From Deltaproteobacteria bacterium (GTDB taxonomy: Bacteria > Myxococcota_A > UBA9160 > UBA6930), in the NCBI GenBank assembly GCA_029261795.1, contig JAJDAP010000095.1, positions 83,295 to 147,294 of the forward strand: 64,000 bases of DNA. The letters run 5' to 3'. Shown in pieces: positions 1 to 8,200 of this stretch (its first letter is position 1; every line of letters begins with the position of its first letter). The notes under the pieces are model-generated. The model ran no database searches. It was not told the DNA's origin and was given only the letters and a program-made list of their open reading frames with translations. Position numbers and translations under genes: made by a program.

Positions 1-665
1 TGGGCCCCCAGCGCCTCGCAACAGCCGGTGGATTCGAGGCAGTGCCGACCACTCGGGTCCGCCTTGCGGATGTGTCGCTCCGGAAGCCCGTGATACGAGA
101 ACAGCACGTGGTCGGCCGCGAACTCGCCGAGGATGGGCGCCGCGACCTCGGCCACAGCGCCAATGAAGCCCGGTTCGGTCGGGAACGAGCCCAGCACCTC
201 GAGCGCTGGCGCACCATTTCCGAGCGCCGCGTGTAGCTCGCGCACCCGCGCCTCCGCCGAGCCCGAGGAAGACTGGGCATCGTGCGGAAAGAGCGGAACG
301 GCCACGATGCGCTCGACACCAGCCTCGACCAGCCGAGAGAGGGCCGTCGCCATCTTCGGCTCGCCGTAGCGCATGCCGAGTTCCACCCGGTACGCACTCC
401 CGAGTGCTTCACGAAGCGCGGCCGCCAGGGCCTCGGAGTGGAAGAGCAACGGCGAGCCCTGCTTCATCCAGATCTTTCGATAGGCCGCCGCGGACTTCGG
501 CGCGCGGAACGGCGCGATGATCGCGTTGACCAACAGCCAGCGCGCCGGCGCCGCAAGATCGATCACCAGCGGATCGCTCAGGAACTCGCGCAAATAACGA
601 CGCACGTCGCCCGTCTCGGGAGAGGCCGGGGTACCGAGTTGGAGCAGCAGCACGCCCGTGCTCAT
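1..665 (-). CDS. hemH: Ferrochelatase, N-terminal part (runs off the window)
   Basis: Ferrochelatase inserts Fe2+ into protoporphyrin IX, the last step of protoheme synthesis. About 221 residues are visible; the C-terminal third lies outside the window. The start reads MSTGVLLLQLGTPASPE, the typical LxxLGTP opening of the family. Near residues 180-195 is the motif SYHGLPERHIRKADPSG, which carries the conserved active-site His, followed by HCLESTGCCEALGA. The ATG at 665 overlaps the TGA of the upstream pcs gene (ATGA), so the two are probably co-translated. The frame is open across the whole visible stretch. No oddity is seen apart from truncation by the window edge. Confidence 0.93.
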   Translation of the reverse strand, partial: MSTGVLLLQLGTPASPETGDVRRYLREFLSDPLVIDLAAPARWLLVNAIIAPFRAPKSAAAYRKIWMKQGSPLLFHSEALAAALREALGSAYRVELGMRYGEPKMATALSRLVEAGVERIVAVPLFPHDAQSSSGSAEARVRELHAALGNGAPALEVLGSFPTEPGFIGAVAEVAAPILGEFAADHVLFSYHGLPERHIRKADPSGRHCLESTGCCEALGA

Positions 666-1399
666 GATGCCTCGGCACCCTCACGCTTCTGGCTGCGAAG
701 TTCGCGATGGGCCAGGCCGCCTAGCCAGAACGAAAGCGCCACGTACCAGACCGGGTAGAGCAGCGAGATCTCGATCAAGTGCCAGCCGGCGCTGCGCTCG
801 GGAAAGCCGATCGCGAGTGCCACGACCACGACCCACAACGCCGCACCGACGTTCGTACTCCACCACAAGCTCTGCATCCGGCTCGGATACACATACTTGA
901 GTGGGATGAAGACCGCGAAGGCGAGGGCGATGAGCAGCAACGCCGTGGCCGCCACGCTGAAGTCGAACACCCAGACGTAGATGGCGACCACGTTCCAGTA
1001 GGACGGGAAGCCGACGAAGAAGTGATCCTCGGTCTTGGCGTCGGCCTGGGAGAAGCCGTAGCCGCTGGCCAGGATGGGGGCGGCCGCCACCCAGACCGAT
1101 TCGATCGCGCCGCTGAAGCTGAGGAACGCGATCGGCACGATCACGTAGTTCAGGTAGTCGATGATGTCGTCGAGGCGGCGGCCGTCGATGCCCGGAACCA
1201 CCTCGGAAACCCGGGCGCGCCGGGCCAGCGTGCCATCCACGGCATCGATGCTGAGGGCCACCAACATCCACAAGGCGCTCGCGCGGAAATCGCCGCCGGC
1301 GGCAGCCTCGAGCGCGATCAGGCCGACGACGCCGCCGCTGGCCGTGAGGAGATGGACGGCCCAAGCGCGGGTGCGCTCGCCGAGCGTGTGGTTGGGCAC
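662..1399 (-). CDS. pcs: Phosphatidylcholine synthase (CDP-alcohol phosphatidyltransferase)
   Basis: This integral membrane enzyme condenses CDP-diacylglycerol with choline to make phosphatidylcholine in one step. The CDP-alcohol phosphatidyltransferase signature is complete: DAVDGTLARR, then GRRLDDIID (D-x2-DG-x2-AR-...-G-x3-D-x3-D). The following DYLNYVIVPIAFL and FVGFPSYWN resemble Pcs of rhizobia more closely than PgsA or PssA. Several hydrophobic helices follow. The open frame extends to 1510, but I prefer GTG at 1399, preceded by AAGGAG, giving 245 residues; the family is about 240. It overlaps hemH by four bases and faces away from lpdA. The alternative is another CDP-alcohol transferase, judged less likely. 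Confidence 0.85.
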   Translation of the reverse strand: MPNHTLGERTRAWAVHLLTASGGVVGLIALEAAAGGDFRASALWMLVALSIDAVDGTLARRARVSEVVPGIDGRRLDDIIDYLNYVIVPIAFLSFSGAIESVWVAAAPILASGYGFSQADAKTEDHFFVGFPSYWNVVAIYVWVFDFSVAATALLLIALAFAVFIPLKYVYPSRMQSLWWSTNVGAALWVVVVALAIGFPERSAGWHLIEISLLYPVWYVALSFWLGGLAHRELRSQKREGAEAS

Positions 1400-1589
1400 G
1401 GCCTTCCGGCTCCTTGTTCGCCCGGTCCGCTCCGGACCGGTTCGGGATCGAGCGCAGGGTACCGAAATGGCTAGAATCGCCGCCTCGTCGCAAGCTGCTC
1501 CGGCCCCCAACTTCGCGGGCGATCTTTCATCAGCAAGCTGTCGTCAAGCCGGGCGCCGAGTCGACCGATTCGCAGAGCAGGAGTCGCAC

Positions 1590-2984
1590 GTGTCGAAGTT
1601 CGATTGGGCCATCGTAGGGGCTGGACCGGGGGGCTACGTGGCCGCTATTCGCGCGGCCCAGCTCGGCCAGCATGTCGCCGTGATCGAGGCCGACCGGCCC
1701 GGCGGCGTCTGCTTGAACTGGGGCTGCATCCCGTCGAAAGCACTGCTCACGGGCGCCGAACTGGTGGAGAACCTCACCAAGCACGGGAAGACCTTCGGCA
1801 TCAGCGCGAGCGGGATCGAACTCGACTACGGCGCCTTGATCGATCACAGCCGCAAGACGGCCGATCGGCTCTGCAAGGGCGTCCAGGGCCTGCTCGAGAA
1901 GAACCAGATCGAGTTGATACCGGGCCGCGGGCGCCTCGCTGGCGGCGGCCGCGTCGTGGTCGAAGGCGAAACCGGCAGCCTGGTCGAGGCGGATCGGGTG
2001 ATGCTCGCGACGGGATCGACCGAGTGGACGCCGCCCGGCATCGTGGTCGATGGCGAGCGCGTGCTGACCTCGAAGGAAGCGTTGGTCTCGAAGCGGATGC
2101 CCGACCACATCGTGATCATCGGCGCCGGTGCCGTGGGCATCGAGTTCGCCTACGTCTACGCGATGTACGGCGCCAAGGTGACCGTCATCGAGATGGCCGA
2201 CCAGATGTTGCCGGGCTGCGATCCGGACGTGGCCGTGGCACTCGGCCGCGAGTTCCGACGCAAGAAGATCGACGTCAAGACCGGGACGCGCTTCGAGGGC
2301 GTGAAGCCGAACGGCGAGGGCGTGTTCGTGGCGATCTCGTCCGAAAGCGGCGGCGAAGAACTGGTGGCCGATCAGGTGTTGGTCGCGATCGGGCGCCGCC
2401 CGCTCTCGGACGATCTGGGTCTCGAGACGATGGGGATCACGCTCGACCCCAAGGGACACGTGCCGGTCAACGACCGCTACGAGACGACGGCGGCCGGCGT
2501 CTTCGCGATCGGCGATCTGGCCGGCCCGCCGCTGTTGGCGCACAAGGCTACGGAAGAGGGCATCGCGGCCATCGAAATGGCCGCTGGCATCAGCCGCACG
2601 CCGCTCGACCACCGCACGATTCCGTTCTGCATCTACGCCCAACCCCAGGTGGCCTGGGTGGGAATGACCGAGCCGGAAGCCCGCGCCCGCTACGGCGCAG
2701 AGCTCAAGGTCGGGAACTTCCCGTTCACGGCCTCGGGCAAGGCGATCGCGTCGGCGCACACGGCCGGCTTCGCCAAGATCCTGGCTGAACCACGCCACGG
2801 CGAAATCGTCGGCGCGCACATCGTCGGCCAGGGTGCGACGGACCTGATCGCCGAGATCGGGCTCGCCATGACGCTCGAAGCGACGACGGCCGAGATCGCG
2901 GCCACCACCCACGCGCACCCGACCCTGTCGGAAGCGTTATTCGAAGCCGCCCTCGGAGCCGAAGGTCGCTCCATCAACATCTAG
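1590..2984 (+). CDS. lpdA: Dihydrolipoyl dehydrogenase (E3)
   Basis: This flavoprotein reoxidises dihydrolipoyl groups of 2-oxoacid dehydrogenase complexes with NAD+. It has 464 residues from GTG 1590, preceded by CAGGAG; the open frame continues upstream, but that stretch is not E3-like. The FAD-binding GAGPGGYVAA lies near residue 10. The redox disulfide CLNWGC is at about 41-46, followed by IPSK. The NAD-binding IIGAGAVGIEF is mid-protein, and the C-terminal HAHPTLSE carries the catalytic His-Glu pair. The E2 gene begins ten bases after the stop, and lipB and lipA follow, so this looks like one lipoate-dependent operon. No E1 gene is present in the visible neighbourhood. Confidence 0.95.
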   Translation: MSKFDWAIVGAGPGGYVAAIRAAQLGQHVAVIEADRPGGVCLNWGCIPSKALLTGAELVENLTKHGKTFGISASGIELDYGALIDHSRKTADRLCKGVQGLLEKNQIELIPGRGRLAGGGRVVVEGETGSLVEADRVMLATGSTEWTPPGIVVDGERVLTSKEALVSKRMPDHIVIIGAGAVGIEFAYVYAMYGAKVTVIEMADQMLPGCDPDVAVALGREFRRKKIDVKTGTRFEGVKPNGEGVFVAISSESGGEELVADQVLVAIGRRPLSDDLGLETMGITLDPKGHVPVNDRYETTAAGVFAIGDLAGPPLLAHKATEEGIAAIEMAAGISRTPLDHRTIPFCIYAQPQVAWVGMTEPEARARYGAELKVGNFPFTASGKAIASAHTAGFAKILAEPRHGEIVGAHIVGQGATDLIAEIGLAMTLEATTAEIAATTHAHPTLSEALFEAALGAEGRSINI

Positions 2985-2993
2985 GAGACCGCC

Positions 2994-4262
2994 ATGTCCG
3001 TGGCCGTCGTACTGCCGGAACTCGGGGAAAGTGTCACCGAGGGAACCATCGCCAAATGGCTCGTGAAGGAGGGCGATCGCGTCGAGATCGACCAGCCTCT
3101 GGTGGAAGTGACCACCGACAAGGTCGACGCCGAGATTCCGGCGCCCGAGTCGGGCATCGTGAGCCAGATCCTGGCGGCGGAGGGCGAGACGGTTCCGGTC
3201 GGAACCGCGATCGCCCAGATCGATCCGTCTGGCTCGGCCGCTACGGCTGGCTCGGCGCGTCCCTCAGCAGCTCCGCAACAAGCGCCGGCGAGCGCCGATG
3301 GCCCGCGCGCCACACCGGCAGCGGTCCACGCGGCGTCGGATGCCGGGGTGGATCTCGGCGGCGTCGCAGGTTCCGGGCCCTCCGGCCGGATCATGAAGAG
3401 TGACGTGGCTTCGGCGGCGGCAGCGCCGGCCGCTTCGGCTGCGCCCGCGCCTAGCATTCCCGCGGCGCCGGTTGTAGCCAGTGCGCCCCCGGCGAGCGGA
3501 AGCACCCATGGCTTCGACGAAGAACGCGCCCGCCGTCTGTTCAGCGGCTACACGCTCCAGGAGGGCGATCAGGTCAAGCCGATGTCGCCGCTGCGCAAGA
3601 TCGTGGCCGACCACATGGTGTACTCGAAGCGCACGGCACCCCACGTCGGCACCGTGGCCGAGATCGACATGGGCGGGATCGTGGCGGTGCGCAACCAGCA
3701 CAAGAAGGCGTTCAAGCAGGATCACGGCTACTCGCTGACGTTCCTGCCGTTCATCGTGCACGCGGCGGTGCGGGCGTTGCGCGAGTTCCCGCAACTGAAC
3801 GCTTCGGTCATCGAGGACGCCATCGTCGAGAAGCGCGTCATCCACGTCGGGATCGCCGTCGAGACGGAAAAGGGTCTCGTGGTTCCCGTGGTGCGCCATG
3901 CCGACCGCCTATCGTTGGCCGGGCTCGCTGCCGCGGTCGAGGATCTCTCGGCCCGCGCACGCAACAAGAAGATCTCGGCGGACGATCTGAAGGGCGGCAC
4001 CTTCACGATCTCCAACCCCGGGCGCAACGGAAACCTCTACGGCTTCGCGATCATCAATCAGCCCCAGGTCGGGATTCTCCGCATGGGCGAGCTGGTGAAA
4101 CGGCCCGTGGTCCGCAGCGCGGGTGGCGAGGACGCCATCGTGATCCGTCCGATGATGCACCTGGCCCTTTCCTACGACCACCGCGCCGTGGACGGTGCAC
4201 CCGCGAACGGCTTCCTGTTCCGCGTGCGTGAACTGCTGGAAGAGGCCGAGTTCGATCTCTGA
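2994..4262 (+). CDS. Dihydrolipoamide acyltransferase (E2) of a 2-oxoacid dehydrogenase complex
   Basis: This is the core acyltransferase that moves the acyl group from lipoyl-lysine to CoA. The order of domains in 422 residues is: one lipoyl domain (1-78, lipoylated Lys in TTDKVDAEIPAP at about residue 43), an Ala/Pro-rich linker, a peripheral subunit-binding domain (VDLGGVAGSGPSGRIMKSDV, about 121-142), a second Ala/Pro linker, and the catalytic domain ending in SYDHRAVDG (His about 396, Asp about 400). The TTDKV lipoyl motif is more like succinyl- or branched-chain-type E2s than classical PdhC, but the substrate cannot be settled without E1. It starts ten bases after lpdA and is followed by lipB. 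Confidence 0.9.
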   Translation: MSVAVVLPELGESVTEGTIAKWLVKEGDRVEIDQPLVEVTTDKVDAEIPAPESGIVSQILAAEGETVPVGTAIAQIDPSGSAATAGSARPSAAPQQAPASADGPRATPAAVHAASDAGVDLGGVAGSGPSGRIMKSDVASAAAAPAASAAPAPSIPAAPVVASAPPASGSTHGFDEERARRLFSGYTLQEGDQVKPMSPLRKIVADHMVYSKRTAPHVGTVAEIDMGGIVAVRNQHKKAFKQDHGYSLTFLPFIVHAAVRALREFPQLNASVIEDAIVEKRVIHVGIAVETEKGLVVPVVRHADRLSLAGLAAAVEDLSARARNKKISADDLKGGTFTISNPGRNGNLYGFAIINQPQVGILRMGELVKRPVVRSAGGEDAIVIRPMMHLALSYDHRAVDGAPANGFLFRVRELLEEAEFDL

Positions 4263-4321
4263 GACCGGCTCCGAGGCGCCCGTCACGACGGCGGCGGCTG
4301 CCGTCGCTAGCCTCTATCCCG

Positions 4322-4987
4322 ATGAGTTCGCTGCTCCAGATCGATTGGCTGGGAACCGTTCGTTACGGCGAGGCGCTCGACCAGCAGAAGAGCCTGGTCG
4401 AGGACCGCAAGGCCGGGCGCAGCGGTGATCGTTTGTTGCTGCTCGAGCATCCGCCGGTGGTCACGCTCGGCCGCAGCACGCGGCCCGAGAACATCCGCAC
4501 CCCGCTCGATGAGTTGCAGGCGCGGGGCATCGACGTCCATGAAGTCGCGCGCGGGGGTGATGTCACCTATCACGGCCGCGGACAGCTGGTGGGTTACCTG
4601 GTGGCCGATCTCGAAGCGCGCGGCGCCGCGGACGTCACTGCCTGGTTGCGCGGGATCGAAGCGGGCCTGATCGAGGCGCTCGCCGGCCTCGGGGTGGCGA
4701 GCCGTCGCATCGAGGGGATGACCGGCGTTTATGTGGACGATCCTGAAAGCGACGTGCCCCGCAAGATCGCGTCGATCGGTGTGGGCCTGCGCGGTTGGGT
4801 CAGCTATCACGGCTTCGCCCTGAACGCGACGATGGATCTCGCCGAGTTCGCTGACATCGTGCCCTGCGGCTTGCAGGGCGTGGAGATGACGTCGGTCGCC
4901 AAGGAGCTCGGGCTCGCCAGCGACGCATTGTTATTCGATCGTTGCCGAAGCGCCGTCGAGGCCGCTTTCGCGAGCCGGTTCGGATGA
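4322..4987 (+). CDS. lipB: Octanoyl-[acyl carrier protein]:protein N-octanoyltransferase
   Basis: LipB transfers octanoate from acyl carrier protein to the lipoyl-domain lysine, the first step of lipoate assembly. All family landmarks are present in 221 residues: RGGDVTYHGRGQ (77-88), the catalytic Lys at about 148 in RKIASIGV, GFALN, and the catalytic Cys at about 182 in IVPCGL. Its TGA overlaps the ATG of lipA (ATGA), implying translational coupling. Its likely substrates, the E2 lipoyl domain and related proteins, are encoded directly upstream. Confidence 0.96.
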   Translation: MSSLLQIDWLGTVRYGEALDQQKSLVEDRKAGRSGDRLLLLEHPPVVTLGRSTRPENIRTPLDELQARGIDVHEVARGGDVTYHGRGQLVGYLVADLEARGAADVTAWLRGIEAGLIEALAGLGVASRRIEGMTGVYVDDPESDVPRKIASIGVGLRGWVSYHGFALNATMDLAEFADIVPCGLQGVEMTSVAKELGLASDALLFDRCRSAVEAAFASRFG

Positions 4988-5910
4988 GCGCCGAAGACAC
5001 CCGTGTCGCCCGGCCGGTCCTGAACCGCCAGGTGCCGGTCGATCGCGAAGGGCGGCCGCCTTGGCTGAAGGTGCGCCTGTCCGCGGCGCCCGCCTATCAA
5101 AAGGTGCGCGACATCGTGGCGGAGCAGGGCCTGCACACGGTCTGCAATTCGGCGAGTTGCCCGAATATGGGCGAGTGCTGGGCGGCGGGCACGGCAACCT
5201 TCATGATCGGGGGCAACCACTGCACCCGGCGCTGCGGCTTCTGCGACGTCATTACCGAGCGCCCGGATTCGCTCGACCCGATGGAACCGGCGAAGGTGGC
5301 CCATGCGGTTTCGCAGCTCGGGCTCAAGTTCGCCGTCATCACGTGCGTTGCCCGGGACGATCTCGAAGACGGTGGCGCCGGCCAGATGGCGGCCACCGTG
5401 CGCGCCATTCGCAGGCGCTCGCCGGCGACCGGCATCGAAGTGTTGATCGCGGATTACAAGGGCGAGGAAGCCGCCCTGCGCACGGTGCTCGACGAGAATC
5501 CGGACGTGCTCAACCACAACCTCGAGACCGTCGAGCGCTTGCAACGCAAGGTCCGGCCGGCGGCCAGTTACGCGCGCTCGCTCTCGGTGCTCGCCACCGC
5601 CGGAAGGTTGCGGCCGGACATCCCGACCAAGAGCGGCCTGATCCTCGGCATGGGCGAACGCGACGATGAGGTGGATCAGGCGCTCCAGGATCTGCGCACG
5701 GCCGGGGTGACACTGCTGACGATGGGCCAGTACCTGCGGCCCTCGCCGGATCATCTGCCTGTCGATCGATGGGTGACGCCGGAGGCCTTCGACGCCTGGG
5801 CAGCGCGCGCACGTAGCCTGGGCTTTCGCGACGTCGCTGCCGGGCCGTTGGTACGAAGCTCCTACCAGGCGGAACGGCTCGCCGGGGTGCTGCCCGACCC
5901 AGGCGCCTGA
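4984..5910 (+). CDS. lipA: Lipoyl synthase (radical SAM)
   Basis: LipA inserts two sulfurs into the octanoyl group made by LipB, using two 4Fe-4S clusters and S-adenosylmethionine. In 308 residues the auxiliary-cluster cysteines are CNSASCPNMGEC (54, 59, 65). The radical-SAM motif is CTRRCGFC (80, 84, 87), and the C-terminal serine that ligates the auxiliary cluster lies in VRSSYQAE. The open frame runs back to 4942, but ATG 4984 forms the ATGA overlap with lipB and gives a normal N-terminus. The stop overlaps the start of the next gene (TGATG). Confidence 0.96.
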   Translation: MSAEDTRVARPVLNRQVPVDREGRPPWLKVRLSAAPAYQKVRDIVAEQGLHTVCNSASCPNMGECWAAGTATFMIGGNHCTRRCGFCDVITERPDSLDPMEPAKVAHAVSQLGLKFAVITCVARDDLEDGGAGQMAATVRAIRRRSPATGIEVLIADYKGEEAALRTVLDENPDVLNHNLETVERLQRKVRPAASYARSLSVLATAGRLRPDIPTKSGLILGMGERDDEVDQALQDLRTAGVTLLTMGQYLRPSPDHLPVDRWVTPEAFDAWAARARSLGFRDVAAGPLVRSSYQAERLAGVLPDPGA

Positions 5911-6422
5911 TGGCGGGCCCGCCGCCGCTCGAACCGTTCGGGCTCGTTCTGCACCACGATGGCCGCTGGTCCCACGAGGGCCAGCCGATCCTCAACCAGC
6001 GCCTGCGCGAGCACTTCGACCGCCACGTCCGCTACCTGCCGGACGAGGCCAAGTACATCGTCACGCTGCGGCACTTTCGCGGCGAGATCGAATTGGAAGA
6101 GGCAGGCTTCTTCGTGCGCGAAGTCGATTGCGAAACCGCGACGGTCTGCCTCTCAGATGGCAGCCAGGACCGCCTCGATCCGACAACCCTCAGCCTCTCC
6201 CCCATCGACGGTGCCATGTTATGCCGCGTCAAACAGGACCTCGCCCCTGGCGGCCTGCCAGCCCGCTTCACCCACGCCGCCCACGCCGAACTCGCCAACG
6301 CCCTCGAAGACGACGAAGGCCACTGGACCCTCACCCTGGCTGGAGGAAGCGGGGACGGACTGCAAAAATTTAAAGTTTTGAAAGTTTTAAAGTATTTCAG
6401 ACTATCAAACTTGAAAACTTGA
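5910..6422 (+). CDS. DUF1285-like protein with a repeat-derived C-terminus
   Basis: A small cytosolic protein of unknown function. The first ~145 residues contain LVLHHDGRWSHEGQPI and a later acidic/hydrophobic segment (EAGFFVREVD), which resembles the DUF1285 family. It starts in a TGATG overlap with lipA, so it is the last gene of the lipoate operon. The final ~20 residues, from GSGDGLQKFKVLKVLKYF on, are not protein-family sequence: they are read from the palindromic repeat at 6348-6445, and the stop at 6420-6422 lies inside that repeat. The native 3' end has therefore been replaced or extended. The function is not known to me. Confidence 0.7.
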   Translation: MAGPPPLEPFGLVLHHDGRWSHEGQPILNQRLREHFDRHVRYLPDEAKYIVTLRHFRGEIELEEAGFFVREVDCETATVCLSDGSQDRLDPTTLSLSPIDGAMLCRVKQDLAPGGLPARFTHAAHAELANALEDDEGHWTLTLAGGSGDGLQKFKVLKVLKYFRLSNLKT

Positions 6423-6445
6423 AACTTGAGGAGTCCGTCCCCGCT
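6348..6445. repeat. Palindromic interspersed repeat, copy 1
   Basis: A 98-bp element bounded by a perfect 14-bp inverted repeat (AGCGGGGACGGACT / AGTCCGTCCCCGCT). The interior is very AT-rich, with repeated AAGTTTT or AAACTTG units, in a strongly GC-rich background. The right arm (AAACTTGAAAACTTGAAACT, then TGAGGAGTCC) closely matches the copy at 62859-62953; the left arm is diverged. It lies between two convergent genes, supplies the last codons and stop of the plus-strand gene, and touches the stop codon of the minus-strand anti-sigma gene. It could also act as a bidirectional transcription terminator. Confidence 0.9.
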
Positions 6446-7476
6446 CAGAAGAGCACGCCGGCGAGCAGGGTGGTGCCTTCGGGGGTCACGGGGTCGGGGG
6501 CTTCTTCTAGGGTGATGTGGACCGAGCGGACTTCGCCTTCGCCCTTGGGGAGCGGGGCGAGGAGGCGCGCGGAGCCGTTGGCGTCGGGGGCGAAGCTGGC
6601 GACCAGCACCGGTGCGCCGCTTTCGTAGGCCACCCACAGGGCGTAGGTCTGTCCTGGGGCGATGCGCGGCAGGTCTCCGCCGTCGATCATGCAATCGCCG
6701 CGATCCCACTCCCAGAAGAAACGCGCGGCGCCCTGGGAGGCGTCGTCTTCGCCCGAGAGCACTACCCACTCGACGCCGGGAGATTCGAGCAGGTTCAACG
6801 CCTCGTCGGCGGCATTCAGCGCCACTTCGAGGGAGGCGCGTTCGGCGGTGAGTCTCGCGGTCTCGGCCTCGCGATCGGTAAGGCGAGCTTCCAGCTGCGC
6901 CAGGCTGCGACCCAGGGCGCGCTTCTGGGCGTCGAGTTGCTCGGCCCGGGCCCGGGCGTCGACCACCTCGCCGCGCTCGATGGCCAACTGCGCCAACAAC
7001 TTCTCGCGTTCCTGATCGAGGCTGAGGTCAGCGGCCTCCTGCCGCGCGGCCTCGGCCGCGAGCGCACGGGCGAGTTCCAGTTCGCGCGCTGCCCCCGCCG
7101 CAGCCGCTTCGGCCGCCGCGATGCGATCGGCCTGAGGCGAGACGGCGCCGAACCAGGTCGCGCCGGCACCCAGCGCGATGCCGAGACCGACGAGCCCAGC
7201 GGCCAGCGCCGCCGGGACGCGCCTGTGCCGCTCCACCGGGATCGGCAGCGGGCCCGGCCCCGCCACGCGATCGAGCAGCGCCTCGCGTACCCCAGCGCCG
7301 GGTTCTCGCGCGGCGGCATCGAAGGCGAGGGTGTCGGCGGCGCGCTCCGCATCGGCAAGCGCCGAGGTGCATTGCGGGCAGCCCGTCTCGAGGTGCGCGC
7401 GGATCGTGCGCGCTTCCGCTTCGTCGAGGGCTCCGTGGTGCAGGAGCCAGAGATCGTCGAGGCTCGCGTGGTTCAT
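6445..7476 (-). CDS. Anti-sigma factor (zinc-finger N-terminus, RskA-like C-terminus)
   Basis: This is a membrane-anchored regulator that sequesters the ECF sigma factor encoded just upstream. Residues 1-60 form an anti-sigma domain with His28, Cys33 and Cys36 (AHLETGCPQC, H-x4-C-x2-C). One membrane span (LAAGLVGLGIALGAGATW) lies near residue 95. A long coiled coil (about 120-215), rich in Ala, Glu and Arg, follows. The C-terminal extracytoplasmic part has features of the RskA/anti-sigma-K domain (YALWVAYESGAP). The ATG overlaps the sigma stop codon (ATGA), the usual arrangement. The gene ends directly against repeat copy 1. Confidence 0.85.
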   Translation of the reverse strand: MNHASLDDLWLLHHGALDEAEARTIRAHLETGCPQCTSALADAERAADTLAFDAAAREPGAGVREALLDRVAGPGPLPIPVERHRRVPAALAAGLVGLGIALGAGATWFGAVSPQADRIAAAEAAAAGAARELELARALAAEAARQEAADLSLDQEREKLLAQLAIERGEVVDARARAEQLDAQKRALGRSLAQLEARLTDREAETARLTAERASLEVALNAADEALNLLESPGVEWVVLSGEDDASQGAARFFWEWDRGDCMIDGGDLPRIAPGQTYALWVAYESGAPVLVASFAPDANGSARLLAPLPKGEGEVRSVHITLEEAPDPVTPEGTTLLAGVLF

Positions 7477-8150
7477 ACCGGATTCTCCGAGGGTTCTTCC
7501 ATCAGGGCTTCCCGGAGGCGGATCAGCCCCCGGCGGATGCGCGTCTTCACGGTGCCGAGCGGGATCCCCTGCCGCTCGGCGATTTCCGTGTGGGTGAGGC
7601 CGCCCCAGTAGAAGAGGGTGACCACCTCGCGTTCGTTCTCTCGCAGCACGGCCATCGCGGCGCGGGCGCGGACGCGCGCTTCGTCCGCGACGACGCCGGT
7701 CAGCGCGTCCTTGGGTTCGCTGCCCGGGTCGAGCAGCCGGCTGCGTTCGTGGGCATTCGAGCGTCGACCCGAAGCGCGGATCCGGTCGATCGAGCGGCTG
7801 CGCGCCATCACGGCGAGATACGAGAGCGGCGCGCTGCGCGTCGGGTCGTAGCGTTGGGGGCGTTGCCAGACCTCGAAGAACACTTCTTCCAGAACCTCCT
7901 CGGCATCGGCGCCCGCGCCGAGTACGCGTGCGCAGATTCCGAACACGGTGCCGCGATGTCGATCGTAGAGCGCGGCCAGGGCCTCGGGCTGCCGGAGCGC
8001 GATGCGATCCATCAGCCTGCGGTCCTCGGCGGCGGGAGAAACTCCCCCTCCACTCGGACCGTCGCCGCTCGGCTCCCCGCCCGGCACCAAGCGTATTTCG
8101 CCCGACAAGGCCGGCGCCCTCCGACTCTCTGCATCCGCTTCAGGGTCCAT
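7473..8150 (-). CDS. ECF-family RNA polymerase sigma factor (SigK/RpoE type)
   Basis: A sigma-70 family protein that directs RNA polymerase to stress promoters, presumably including its own. From ATG 8150 it has 225 residues; the first ~45 are low-complexity, and the conserved part starts at MDRIALRQPEALAALYDRH, so a shorter start is possible. Region 2 contains VLEEVFFEVWQRPQRYDP. Region 4 contains the helix-turn-helix HTEIAERQGIPLGTVKTRI. The open frame continues to 9044, but that part is antisense to the P450 gene and is not sigma-like. It is coupled by a four-base overlap to its anti-sigma factor. Confidence 0.88.
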   Translation of the reverse strand: MDPEADAESRRAPALSGEIRLVPGGEPSGDGPSGGGVSPAAEDRRLMDRIALRQPEALAALYDRHRGTVFGICARVLGAGADAEEVLEEVFFEVWQRPQRYDPTRSAPLSYLAVMARSRSIDRIRASGRRSNAHERSRLLDPGSEPKDALTGVVADEARVRARAAMAVLRENEREVVTLFYWGGLTHTEIAERQGIPLGTVKTRIRRGLIRLREALMEEPSENPV

Positions 8151-8200
8151 ACGTGGCTGGCTTACGGATGGATTCGGCGCGGGGTTTCCCCGAGGGTCGC

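Noticed and set aside
1161..1589. In-frame N-terminal extension of dihydrolipoyl dehydrogenase
   Set aside because: It overlaps pcs, lacks similarity, and a well-placed ribosome site and the FAD motif support GTG 1590.
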